A stretch of 38,355 nt of DNA from the NCBI GenBank assembly GCA_947499735.1, contig CANMPP010000012.1:1-38355 (forward strand), in the 5' to 3' direction. The DNA comes from an uncultured Pelagimonas sp. GTDB lineage: Bacteria > Pseudomonadota > Alphaproteobacteria > Rhodobacterales > Rhodobacteraceae. Below the pieces are notes generated by a model. The model ran no database searches. It saw only the letters and a program-made list of their open reading frames with translations, and was not told the origin of the DNA. Below, piece by piece: positions 22,923 through 31,335 of the stretch. The position numbers and the translations under genes were made by a program. Position 1 is the stretch's first letter; each line of letters begins with the position of its first letter.

Positions 22923-23306
22923 ATGAATTGGGGTGAGTATCACAAACAGGCGAAGGCGCGCGGTGCATTGGCATTTGAATTATTTGTAGCGCAAAGCGTA
23001 CCTGCCAAGTCGCCCGAAGACGTGAAGGCGGTATTGCCGGATCACTTGGCGTACCAAGCCGAATTGGAAAAAGCAGGGTCATTGGCTTTTGCAGGCCCTA
23101 TGTCCGATGAAACCGGCGAACTGATGCAAGGCATGGGTTTGATCATCTATCGCGCGGATAGTCTTGACGCTGCACGGAGTTTGGCAGAAATGGACCCGAT
23201 GCACAAAAGTGGTGCACGTAGTTACACTCTGCGTCGTTGGATGATAAATGAGGGATCGATCTCATTGAATCTTAGCCTTTCTTTGAAACAAATAATCTTA
23301 TCATAA
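22923..23306 (+). CDS. YciI-like small protein
   Basis: A 127-residue protein, ATG 22923 with GGAG upstream; an earlier in-frame start would cover the operator region. It has the ferredoxin-like alpha/beta fold of YciI proteins, with HLAYQAELEKAGSLAFAGPM and ADSLDAARSLAEMDP, the usual helix-strand pattern. Related proteins dechlorinate, isomerise or bind breakdown intermediates (for example muconolactone-type), but most are unknown. Divergent from the FAH-like operon and next to the GntR regulator, it probably shares their control. Confidence 0.8.
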   Translation: MNWGEYHKQAKARGALAFELFVAQSVPAKSPEDVKAVLPDHLAYQAELEKAGSLAFAGPMSDETGELMQGMGLIIYRADSLDAARSLAEMDPMHKSGARSYTLRRWMINEGSISLNLSLSLKQIILS

Positions 23307-23327
23307 GTTATGAAGGAACTTGATTAT

Positions 23328-23999
23328 ATGAACGTCATGCGGCCAGCAGAGGGCAAGGAAACCTCGGCGACCCAATCCGCTTATAAAGCATTGCGCGAGA
23401 AAATTCTGACCGGTGAACTGCCTGCGGGCAAAAAGCTGAAAATTGAGCAGCTTCGCGCGATGCTGGACACGGGTGCCTCTCCCGTGCGCGAAGCGCTAAG
23501 TCTGCTGACCTCTGACATGTTGGTTGAGCGCCTTGATCAGCGCGGGTTTCGCGCTGCGCCGGCGAGTCTGGCCAATTTCCAGGAAATTCTATCCCTGCGG
23601 TGTGTGATGGAAGATATGGCGTTGCGCCAATCAATCGCCTGCGCATCTAAAGAATGGGAAGAGCAATTGGTTCTGGCCCATCATTGGATGAAGCGGGTCA
23701 GCCGTGAACAGGATACTGCCAAATTTGAAGCGGCGCATAAGGCCTTTCATATGGCGTTGTTGTGCAATGCCGAGTCGCCGATTCTGATGCGTTATTGCGA
23801 TCAATTGTATGATTTGAATATTCGCTATCGTTATCTGGCTGCTGAGGGCACAAATTATCAAGAACGTGATGTTCCCGCGGAGCATGAAGAAATTCTGGAT
23901 GCAGCATTGGCAGGGGATGCCGACGCGGCCTCGAATGCTTTGATCCATCATTATCGTGCGACAGGTGACTATCTAGCTGGGCCATTAAAAGCATTGTGA
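23328..23999 (+). CDS. GntR-family regulator (FCD subfamily), possible MatR-like
   Basis: ATG 23328 is preferred to 23310 because AAGGAA lies just upstream. The 223-residue protein has a winged helix-turn-helix (QSAYKALREKILTGELPAG, RAMLDTGASPVREALSLLT) and a C-terminal helical FCD effector domain with metal/acid-binding-type residues (AHKAFHMALLCNAE, EHEEILDAALAG). It sits between the dioxygenase operon and the malonate genes, so it could regulate both. Regulators of this class next to matABC in rhizobia respond to malonate, and that assignment is plausible here. Palindromes at 22886-22899 and 24036-24047 are candidate sites. Confidence 0.85.
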   Translation: MNVMRPAEGKETSATQSAYKALREKILTGELPAGKKLKIEQLRAMLDTGASPVREALSLLTSDMLVERLDQRGFRAAPASLANFQEILSLRCVMEDMALRQSIACASKEWEEQLVLAHHWMKRVSREQDTAKFEAAHKAFHMALLCNAESPILMRYCDQLYDLNIRYRYLAAEGTNYQERDVPAEHEEILDAALAGDADAASNALIHHYRATGDYLAGPLKAL

Positions 24000-24035
24000 T
24001 GGTAATTTTGACGATTTAATTAAATCATTTGCAAT

Positions 24036-24047
24036 AATATCGATTTT
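24036..24047. promoter_or_regulatory. Candidate GntR operator before malonyl-CoA decarboxylase
   Basis: AATATCGATTTT, with the palindromic core ATATCGAT, shares nine or more bases with the perfect palindrome at 22886-22899. It lies about 36 bases before the malonyl-CoA decarboxylase start, near the expected promoter. Confidence 0.5.
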
Positions 24048-24082
24048 ATGAAACGCTCTTCTGTGAACGCGGGAGAGTGCGC

Positions 24083-25381
24083 ATGCAACGCAATCGATTT
24101 CTTTCTGATATCCTGTCGACCCTATTTGATCGACGAAATGCGACGATCAAAGCTTATGACAAGCGTGACATTTATCAGCTTTGCCATGCTCTTTTGTCTG
24201 AAGAAGGGGATGTGTCGGGCCAAACTTTGGCTGCCGCCATACTGAACCGATATTGCGTCTTGTCGGACGATGATAAGTTGGAATTTTTCAACTTTCTAAA
24301 CGAGTCATTCGATATCGACGCGGATTCATTGGCAGATTTGGCGAAATGCTATTCTGAAACACCGAGCTCGGAAAATTTCAAAAAACTCACGGCGATCGCA
24401 GAACCAAAGCGGCAGGAATTGTTTCGACGCTTGAACCAGCCCGCAGGTGCAACCGCGGATTTGGTTGCTATGCGCACTGACCTTTTGGATCTTTTGCCGC
24501 AAAACCCAGATCTTATGCGTACGGATTTAGATTTGGTGCATTTGTTACGCAGCTGGTTCAATCGCGGTTTTTTGGTCTTGAAACAAATCAATTGGGACAC
24601 GCCAGCCCGTATTCTGGACAAGATCGTCGCCTATGAGGCCGTCCATGAAATCGATGACTTGGATGACTTGCGCCGCCGCTTACATCCAGAAGATCGCAGC
24701 TGTTTTGCCTTTTTCCACCCCGCCATGCCTGATGAGCCGCTGATTTTTGTCGAAGTCGCGCTGACGGCCGATATTCCGGGATCTATTGATGCGCTTCTGT
24801 CAGAAGACCGCATTCCTTCGACGGCAGAAGATGCCAAAGTTGCAGTGTTCTATTCGATCTCGAATTGCCAACGCGGCCTCGCGAAAATCAGTTTTGGCAA
24901 CCTTTTGATCAAACAGGTTGTTGCAGAATTAAAGATCACCCATCCGCAACTGACCCATTTCGTTACTCTGTCTCCGATCCCGGGGCTGACGCGTTGGGTG
25001 AAGACGCAAATCGCGGATGAGGCGCATGGCGATGTGGCACAAGCCATGCTGGATGGAGACGCCGTGCCAGAGGATATTCGTGCCTTGGCGGCGCGCTATC
25101 TTGTATTGGCCAAGACCAAAACCGGCAAACCGGTCGATCCCGTTGCGCGGTTCCATTTGGGAAATGGGGCAACGATTCACAACATTCATGCAGGCGCGGA
25201 CAGTTCGCCCAACGGGCTTGCGCAGTCCGGGGGCGCGATGGTGAACTACCTCTATGATTTATCCCGGACGGAACGCAATCACGAGGATTTCGCCCTGAAC
25301 GCTGTTGTTGCCGCGTCTCGATCGGTGACGGCCCTCAGCACGGCACAATTTGCAACCAAACCGAAGGAAGTTTCGTCGTGA
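24083..25381 (+). CDS. matA: Malonyl-CoA decarboxylase
   Basis: ATG 24083 fits the ribosome site GGGAG better than GTG 24077. The 432-residue protein has an N-terminal helical bundle (residues 1-155) and an acetyltransferase-like catalytic domain. Diagnostic stretches are HPEDRSCFAFFHPAMPDEPL, ISNCQRGLAKISFGN, FVTLSPIPGLTRW and VARFHLGNGA, the latter two carrying the likely catalytic Ser and His. It converts malonyl-CoA to acetyl-CoA and carbon dioxide. The stop overlaps the malonyl-CoA synthetase gene, so the two enzymes are coupled as in known mat operons. Confidence 0.93.
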   Translation: MQRNRFLSDILSTLFDRRNATIKAYDKRDIYQLCHALLSEEGDVSGQTLAAAILNRYCVLSDDDKLEFFNFLNESFDIDADSLADLAKCYSETPSSENFKKLTAIAEPKRQELFRRLNQPAGATADLVAMRTDLLDLLPQNPDLMRTDLDLVHLLRSWFNRGFLVLKQINWDTPARILDKIVAYEAVHEIDDLDDLRRRLHPEDRSCFAFFHPAMPDEPLIFVEVALTADIPGSIDALLSEDRIPSTAEDAKVAVFYSISNCQRGLAKISFGNLLIKQVVAELKITHPQLTHFVTLSPIPGLTRWVKTQIADEAHGDVAQAMLDGDAVPEDIRALAARYLVLAKTKTGKPVDPVARFHLGNGATIHNIHAGADSSPNGLAQSGGAMVNYLYDLSRTERNHEDFALNAVVAASRSVTALSTAQFATKPKEVSS

Positions 25382-26865
25382 CCAATACGCTGTACGATGC
25401 TCTTATTGCACCCCATGCCAAGAACGGTGGGACCTTTCTGGATCTCAATGACGGAACAACGTGGTCCTATGCGTATTTCGTACAACGCGTGGCCCAACTG
25501 GCCCATGTTTTGCGCGATGCCGGGGTGACGCCAGGGGATCGCATTGTGGTTCAGGCCCCTAAAACCGCCGATACAATCGCGCTTTATGGTGCGGCTTTAC
25601 AGGCGGGGGCCGTGTTTTTGCCGTTGAACACCGCGTATACGCAAACCGAAGTGCAGTATTTTGTGCAAGACGCGACGCCATCATTGGTGATCTGTGATCC
25701 TTCGCGCTTGGATGACATCACTTTGATCGCCGACGGTGTCGGGGTGATGACGCTGTCCAGCACAGGCGATGGTACCCTTAGCCTTGCTGCCGATGACAAG
25801 CCCACGGATTTTGAAACGGTTGCGCGGGGCCCGGATGATCTGGCTGCATTGCTATATACATCGGGCACTACAGGGCGGTCCAAAGGGGCCATGTTGAGCC
25901 ATAAAAACCTGCTTTCGAATGCGGTGTCTCTGGTGGATCTCTGGCAAATCACGGACCAAGATCGCCTTATTCATGCATTGCCGATTTTTCATACCCATGG
26001 TTTGTTTGTTGCGATGAACACATCGTTGTTGGCAGGCAGTCAGGTCCGATTTATGCCCGCATTTGATGTGGACATGATTTTGGCAGAACTACCTAAATCC
26101 ACCATGTTGATGGGCGTTCCCACCTTTTATACGCGCCTGTTGGCTGATGATCGTTTGGACGTAAAGCGAACAGAGCAGATGCGGTTGTTTATCTCTGGCT
26201 CAGCGCCGCTTTTGGCGGAAACCCATACGGCGTTTGAAGCCAAGACTGGCCATCGTATCCTAGAGCGCTATGGCATGACCGAAACCAATATGATCACATC
26301 AAACCCATTCGACGGGGACCGGATCGAAGGCACTGTAGGCTATCCTTTGCCCGGTACGGAGGTTGTCGTGACGGACAATGGTGCTCCCGTTGCGCCGGGT
26401 GACATTGGTATGATCGAGGTGCGGGGCGACAATGTGTTTCAAGGCTATTGGAACATGCCCGAGAAAACGGCGGAAGAGCTGCGTGAAAACGGATTTTTCA
26501 TCACCGGGGATCTGGGGGTTGCGGCAGACGACGGCCGGATCAGTATTGTGGGACGGCAAAAAGATCTGATCATTTCGGGTGGCTACAACATTTATCCTAA
26601 AGAGATCGAAGATGTGGTAAATGATATAGACGGCGTATTGGAGAGCGCCGTTTTCGGCGTGCCGCATGCGGATTTTGGCGAAAGTGTTATGGCAGCGATC
26701 GTGTTGGAGGACCCATCGCTGACAGACACAACCATTGCGTCGCAAGTCGAACCGAAACTTGCGCGGTTTAAGCATCCACGCCGCTATATCGTGATGGATG
26801 CTCTACCCCGCAACACGATGGGAAAGGTGCAAAAGAACGTCCTGCGCAACGACTTTCGCGCCTGA
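25378..26865 (+). CDS. matB: Malonyl-CoA synthetase (AMP-forming)
   Basis: A 495-residue ANL-superfamily ligase; GTG 25378 overlaps the previous stop (GTGA). The P-loop motif is LLYTSGTTGRSKGAM. Later motifs are RYGMTETNM, the hinge-side FFITGDLG and GRQKDLIISGGYNIYP, and near the end PRNTMGKVQKN with the catalytic Lys. Family and context point to malonate (or methylmalonate) as substrate, ligated to CoA at ATP expense. It acts just upstream of MatA and downstream of the adjacent TRAP importer. Confidence 0.93.
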   Translation: MTNTLYDALIAPHAKNGGTFLDLNDGTTWSYAYFVQRVAQLAHVLRDAGVTPGDRIVVQAPKTADTIALYGAALQAGAVFLPLNTAYTQTEVQYFVQDATPSLVICDPSRLDDITLIADGVGVMTLSSTGDGTLSLAADDKPTDFETVARGPDDLAALLYTSGTTGRSKGAMLSHKNLLSNAVSLVDLWQITDQDRLIHALPIFHTHGLFVAMNTSLLAGSQVRFMPAFDVDMILAELPKSTMLMGVPTFYTRLLADDRLDVKRTEQMRLFISGSAPLLAETHTAFEAKTGHRILERYGMTETNMITSNPFDGDRIEGTVGYPLPGTEVVVTDNGAPVAPGDIGMIEVRGDNVFQGYWNMPEKTAEELRENGFFITGDLGVAADDGRISIVGRQKDLIISGGYNIYPKEIEDVVNDIDGVLESAVFGVPHADFGESVMAAIVLEDPSLTDTTIASQVEPKLARFKHPRRYIVMDALPRNTMGKVQKNVLRNDFRA

Positions 26866-26883
26866 AACATATCCGTTGATGGA

Positions 26884-26900
26884 GGTCTGTTTCACAGACC
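26884..26900 (+). promoter_or_regulatory. Short hairpin between matB and the TRAP genes
   Basis: GGTCTG (26884-26889) and CAGACC (26895-26900) with a 5-base loop. It could temper expression between enzyme and transporter genes by processing or weak termination; no T-run follows. Confidence 0.4.
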
Positions 26901-26949
26901 ATGGAGGACCATCATTGAGACGGAAAACATATAATCTGGGAGGAGAGAT

Positions 26950-27978
26950 ATGACTTTTTTAAAGACGATGGGCTTTGCGGGCCTGCTGTGTGCATCTACC
27001 GCTGCTGCAGCGCAAAGCGTTGACGGTCCAGACGTGTCCTGGAGCTTATCTATGTGGGGCAATCCCCGTGCGTTGTCCGCCGGTATGGAGGCCGTTGCCG
27101 ATGAGGTCGCGGACCGCACCGGCGGTAAGTTCAAGATCGAAATCTTCTATGGTGGACAGCTTTCAGGCGCGCGGGAGAACCTAGATGGATTACAACTAAA
27201 CGCGTTTGAAGGCGCGGCGATTTGTAATTTCTATCACCCGGGTAAGAACCCGGCATGGATGGTCTTTTCGTTGCCTTTCCTGCCTCTTGGAGATCCGGCT
27301 GTCGACAAATATGTGCGCTCGCGCATGTTCGAACATCCTGCCATTGTGGCTGATATGGAACGCTGGAACGCCATTCCCTATATGTCCGGCCTCTTGCCGC
27401 AATATGAGGTGCTTGGAAAAGGGGATGCGCCCCAATCGCTTGAGGATTGGGCAGGTCTGCGCGTGCGTGCGGGTGGCGGTCTGGGGGATGCGATGGAGGC
27501 GCTGGGCGCGACCAAGCAGACCTTGCCGGCTGGGGAAACCTCGACCGCGTTCCAACGTGGCGCGCTGGATGCGGCGGCTTTCCCATACACCTACGCACAT
27601 GTGTCCTTTGGGATTGCCGAAGAAGCGGATTGGTTCACGGCCAACCTGGCCCCCGGCACGTCAGAATGTGGTTGGCTGTTTAACAAATCTGCCTATGAGG
27701 CCTTGCCAGAGCAATATCAGTCTTTGCTGATGGAGCTGCGTGATATGGGCATGGATGTCACCCAAACAGCTTATGCTGAGCAGGACAAAAAGAATCTGCC
27801 GATGTTCAAGGATACGATGACCGAAATCGTCTATAGCGACGCTGATTTGGCCAAGTTCCGCGACATCGCTGGGCAACCGGTATGGGACACCTGGATTGCT
27901 GAGAACAGCAGCAAATTTGACGCACAAGGCGTATTCGATGCGGTTTGGTCCTACGCGAAAGAAGCAGGGTCACAATAA
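26950..27978 (+). CDS. TRAP substrate-binding protein, likely for malonate
   Basis: A 342-residue DctP-type protein with GGGAGGAGAG before ATG and a signal peptide (residues 1-21, ending AAAAQS). GLRVRAGGGLGDAMEALGAT carries the conserved Arg that pairs with a carboxylate in the family. Its place directly after matAB and before matching small and large permease genes mirrors the matPQM arrangement known in Sinorhizobium. Malonate is therefore the best guess for ligand. It differs clearly from the other DctP in this window. Confidence 0.9.
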   Translation: MTFLKTMGFAGLLCASTAAAAQSVDGPDVSWSLSMWGNPRALSAGMEAVADEVADRTGGKFKIEIFYGGQLSGARENLDGLQLNAFEGAAICNFYHPGKNPAWMVFSLPFLPLGDPAVDKYVRSRMFEHPAIVADMERWNAIPYMSGLLPQYEVLGKGDAPQSLEDWAGLRVRAGGGLGDAMEALGATKQTLPAGETSTAFQRGALDAAAFPYTYAHVSFGIAEEADWFTANLAPGTSECGWLFNKSAYEALPEQYQSLLMELRDMGMDVTQTAYAEQDKKNLPMFKDTMTEIVYSDADLAKFRDIAGQPVWDTWIAENSSKFDAQGVFDAVWSYAKEAGSQ

Positions 27979-28047
27979 GGCGTTGCGTTTTGCAAACGGG
28001 GGCGGGCGATGAAACGTCCGTCCCATCTTCATTGCAAAGGACAGGTC

Positions 28048-28683
28048 ATGTCATCAAAAATACAGGCAAATCGTGGGCTTTTGGGCATGCTGGACAGGGG
28101 GTTGATGCCACTTGAGGATACTGCCAACCTTTTGGCCGCCTTCGCGATCATGGCGTTGATGGTTCTTGGTGTGTTGCAGATTTTGCTGCGCACCGTCTTT
28201 AACACACCTATTGATGGTTATATCGACCTTGTCGAACTTTCGATGGCGTCTATGGCCTTTTTAGGGGCAGCTTACACGCAGCGATTGGGCAGCCATATTC
28301 GAATGGATATGTTGGTGGGCCGCTTGTCAGGACGTGGATTGTGGTTGATCGAGGCCTTTGGCGCTGCTGTCGCGATGTTTATCATCGGGGTTTTGATCCA
28401 TTACAGTTATGGCCATTTTCTGCGCGCCTATTCCTTTGGGGACACCACAATTGATGCTGAATATCCTGTTTGGCCATCCAAATTGCTGGTGCCAATTGCC
28501 TTTTCAATTTGGTGGCTGCGCCTTGCGTTGCAATTTTTTGGGGCGATGCGCCTTGTGATCAATCCGACGGCAGAACCCATCGCGGTTGTGGTGTCAAAAG
28601 ATGTGGCCGAGCAGGCGCAAGACGAAATTCACGAAGTGATGGGCGATGATGCCGACTTGGCTGATCGGGAGGACATGTCATGA
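28048..28683 (+). CDS. TRAP small permease (DctQ type), likely for malonate
   Basis: ATG 28048 follows AAAGGACAGG and is preferred to an in-frame start 39 bases earlier. The 211-residue protein has four membrane spans and a VLQILLRTVFNTPIDGYIDL stretch typical of DctQ. A charged C-terminal tail of about 45 residues, rich in Asp and Glu, is longer than usual for the family. The stop overlaps the large permease gene. Confidence 0.9.
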   Translation: MSSKIQANRGLLGMLDRGLMPLEDTANLLAAFAIMALMVLGVLQILLRTVFNTPIDGYIDLVELSMASMAFLGAAYTQRLGSHIRMDMLVGRLSGRGLWLIEAFGAAVAMFIIGVLIHYSYGHFLRAYSFGDTTIDAEYPVWPSKLLVPIAFSIWWLRLALQFFGAMRLVINPTAEPIAVVVSKDVAEQAQDEIHEVMGDDADLADREDMS

Positions 28684-30035
28684 TCCTTGGCATTGGAATG
28701 TCCGATCCATTTACGGTTGGTATAATCACCCTATGTCTGTTGCTGGTTTTAATTGTTCTTGGCGTACGCGTGGTCTTTGCCGCTGCTGTTGTGGGCCTGT
28801 TGGGGTTAATTGAATTGCGCGGCTGGGGCCCAGCGGCGGGTATTGTCGGTACCATTCCGCATTCGAAATCTTCTGCCTATGCGCTGAGCGTCTTGCCAAT
28901 GTTCATTTTCATCGGCTTTTTGGCCTTTCACGCAGGCATGACGCAGCAATTGTTTGATGCTGCGCGCAAATGGCTGGGGTGGATGCCGGGTGGTTTGGCG
29001 GTTGCGACCGTTTTTGCGACAGCGGGTTTTGCGGCCGTGTCTGGCGCGTCTACGGCCACTGCTGCGGTGTTCAGCCGTGTCGCGATCCCAGAGATGCTGA
29101 AATATGGCTATGACCGGCGCATGGCAGCAGGTGTGGTCGCATCAGCAGGAACCTTGGCGACGCTGATCCCACCCTCTGCGATCCTTGTGATCTATGCGAT
29201 CATCGTTGAACAATCGGTTGGTAAATTGCTGTTGGCTGGTTTCATTCCCGGTATTTTTTCGGCGATTGTCTATGCGGGGATCATCGTGGTGTGGGCGATG
29301 ATCAAACCGGGCGCGGCCCCGTCGGTCAGCGGGTTTACATGGGGGGAACGTCTGCGCACTTTGCCGGGAATTTCCCCAATCATGTTGGTCGTTGTGATCA
29401 TCATGACCGCGATCTACGGAGGATGGGCGACCCCCACCGAGGCCGGTGCATTGGGGGCAGCCGTCGTTTTCGTTCTGGCACTGGCACGCGGGACACCGTT
29501 GAAATCGGTCAAGGATTCGCTGATGGAATCCGCCAAGCTAACGGTCATGATTTTTTCCCTCATTTGGGGCGTTTTGATCTTTGTCCGTTTCTTGGGGTTT
29601 TCGGGCATTCCAGGTGCATTCACGGAATGGATCGTCGCGCTGCCCTATCACCCGATGACCATAATGATCTGCATTCTTTTGGCCTATGCGCTGCTGGGTA
29701 TGTTCATGGATGCCATTGGTATGCTGCTTTTGACTTTGCCGGTGGTTTACCCGGCCGTCATTGCGCTGGGGTTTGATCCGATTTGGTTTGGTATCATTGC
29801 GGTGAAAATGGCCGAGATCTGTTTGATCACGCCGCCCATCGGGTTGAACTGCTTTGTGGTCAACGGTGTCAGGCCGGATATCCCATTGGGTGATGTGTTT
29901 CGCGGTGTGGCGCTGTTTTTCATCGCGGATGTTGTGACCATCGCGGCACTGCTGTTGTTCCCCGAAATCGTGACGTGGTTGCCAAATTTTGACTTTGAAG
30001 CGTGGTGGTCTGCCCTGTGGTCCGTCAGCAATTAA
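28680..30035 (+). CDS. TRAP large permease (DctM type), likely for malonate
   Basis: A 451-residue membrane protein of the DctM family (GASTATAAVFSRVAIPEML, LATLIPPSAILVIYAIIVEQ, and ICLITPPIGLNCFVVNGV near the end). ATG 28680 overlaps the small-permease stop; a second ATG at 28698 is possible. It completes the importer that would bring malonate to MatB and MatA. Confidence 0.92.
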   Translation: MILGIGMSDPFTVGIITLCLLLVLIVLGVRVVFAAAVVGLLGLIELRGWGPAAGIVGTIPHSKSSAYALSVLPMFIFIGFLAFHAGMTQQLFDAARKWLGWMPGGLAVATVFATAGFAAVSGASTATAAVFSRVAIPEMLKYGYDRRMAAGVVASAGTLATLIPPSAILVIYAIIVEQSVGKLLLAGFIPGIFSAIVYAGIIVVWAMIKPGAAPSVSGFTWGERLRTLPGISPIMLVVVIIMTAIYGGWATPTEAGALGAAVVFVLALARGTPLKSVKDSLMESAKLTVMIFSLIWGVLIFVRFLGFSGIPGAFTEWIVALPYHPMTIMICILLAYALLGMFMDAIGMLLLTLPVVYPAVIALGFDPIWFGIIAVKMAEICLITPPIGLNCFVVNGVRPDIPLGDVFRGVALFFIADVVTIAALLLFPEIVTWLPNFDFEAWWSALWSVSN

Positions 30036-30045
30036 AGGAACTGAC

Positions 30046-30543
30046 ATGCGTCTGCATACATCTCTGCCCTTGGATAGGGCTAATTCAATCATCGCAACGG
30101 CGCTCGATCTTGGGCGCAAAGCATCGCTGTTGCCCTTGACGGTCGTGGTGCTGGATGCGGGGGGCAAATTGGTGGCTATGCAATCAGAAGACGGGTCGGG
30201 ATTGCTGCGGTTCGAGATTGCTTTTGGCAAAGCCTATGGTGCATTGGGCATGGGGATTTCGAGCCGTTTGATCCGGGATCGCTTGTCTGAACGACCAGCC
30301 TTTCAAAATGCGATTGCTGCAGCATCAGATGGGCAATTCATTCCTGTACCGGGGGGTGTTCTGGTCGCGGATAGCGCAGGTGTGATATTAGGTGCCGTTG
30401 GTGTGTCAGGCGATACATCTGACAAGGACGAATATTGCGCGATTGAAGCGATCAAAGCAGCGGGATTTGACCCTGAACCGGCCAATCCAGATCCCAATTG
30501 GCGCACCTCATCTCTTTCGGATCACTACCCAGCATCCACCTGA
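30046..30543 (+). CDS. GlcG/HbpS-family protein
   Basis: ATG 30046 follows AAGGAACTGAC; an upstream in-frame start would lie inside the permease gene. The 165-residue protein shows the family's VVVLDAGGKLVAM, FAF-like AFGKAYGALGMG, FIPVPGGVLV and GAVGVSGD order. HbpS-type proteins bind haem or cobalamin, and GlcG is linked to glycolate operons; the function is often unclear. It ends the malonate operon, and its 3' end overlaps the convergent cupin gene by 19 bases. Confidence 0.85.
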   Translation: MRLHTSLPLDRANSIIATALDLGRKASLLPLTVVVLDAGGKLVAMQSEDGSGLLRFEIAFGKAYGALGMGISSRLIRDRLSERPAFQNAIAAASDGQFIPVPGGVLVADSAGVILGAVGVSGDTSDKDEYCAIEAIKAAGFDPEPANPDPNWRTSSLSDHYPAST

Positions 30544-31091
30544 ACCAAGCAATCAAAATGGCGATGTGTGATCTGTAAACGGGGCAGTTTGGCGTCATTT
30601 TGTGTGCATAGTTGGAATGTAGAACGGCCAATATCGGCCGCAGGGATCGCCATGCCGCGCACGAACCGGGTCACACCAGCGCTGTGCAAAGAGACGGCCC
30701 GCACCGGTGTATGTGCAGGTTCGAACCAACAGTCGCCCGCTGTCATGATCTGACTGTGTTCAGCGGTTTGAATGCGTAAGGACCCAGACACCAAATACCG
30801 CCATCCACTGCCTGAATGCGTATGTCGATACGCGACTGCGCCAATGGGAAAGGCCACTTCGTCCAGCCGCAGGGCCCATTGTCCTGTGTTCGGTGTGAAC
30901 GAACGACATCCCAACACTGTTTCGCCAGAAATAGGTTCAGGTGTGATCAAAAAATTCAAACCCGGCCCGCGCCCAACCAATGCATGCCCGGCTGGGCTAT
31001 CCACCGCGGATTGGCCAAGATCACGCCACACACCTGCGGCAACGACCTGTCCCCAATCGTGACGCTCGTCCGTGACTAAGCTCATAAACAT
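30525..31091 (-). CDS. Cupin-domain protein (ChrR-like)
   Basis: A 188-residue protein; ATG 31091 with GGGGAGGAG six bases upstream. It looks like two cupin-type halves: an N-terminal part with LRLDEVAFPIGAVAYRHTH, then GSGWRYLVSGSLRI and a CWFEPAHTPVRA turn. Metal-binding His residues appear in YRHTHSG and later near residue 127. Its role is not clear: it may be an enzyme of the malonate-region chemistry or a sensor domain. It is transcribed alone toward the GlcG-like gene and divergent from the dimethylglycine-dehydrogenase-like gene. Confidence 0.75.
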   Translation of the reverse strand: MFMSLVTDERHDWGQVVAAGVWRDLGQSAVDSPAGHALVGRGPGLNFLITPEPISGETVLGCRSFTPNTGQWALRLDEVAFPIGAVAYRHTHSGSGWRYLVSGSLRIQTAEHSQIMTAGDCWFEPAHTPVRAVSLHSAGVTRFVRGMAIPAADIGRSTFQLCTQNDAKLPRLQITHRHFDCLVQVDAG

Positions 31092-31189
31092 GGGTTCTCC
31101 TCCCCTTGTTAGTGCAAATCTATATCAGCTGACCTGTTCCCGCCATTCTTGTGTGACCTGCCCTAGGGCATTTCTGTGGTTATCGCGCA

Positions 31190-31223
31190 AGCAGAACGCC
31201 GAAATTCTATGCGAGCAGAACGC
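31190..31223 (+). promoter_or_regulatory. Pair of direct repeats upstream of the FAD enzyme gene
   Basis: AGCAGAACGC occurs at 31190-31199 and again at 31214-31223, 24 bases apart. It may be a regulator site for the flavoenzyme or the divergent cupin gene; no promoter is certain. Confidence 0.35.
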
Positions 31224-31335
31224 GGGAAGAGATGTTCGTGAAGAAATTTGCAAAAATTTCATTGCCGGATCGTGGAAAAGGGATGACATGTTTCAGGAAA
31301 CGCCCTCACGCCTGTCTGAATAAGGACCCCTGATC

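Noticed and set aside
31072-31323. 83-residue plus-strand frame before the FAD enzyme gene
   Set aside because: It overlaps the divergent cupin start and the promoter region, lacks a ribosome site and has no recognisable domain.
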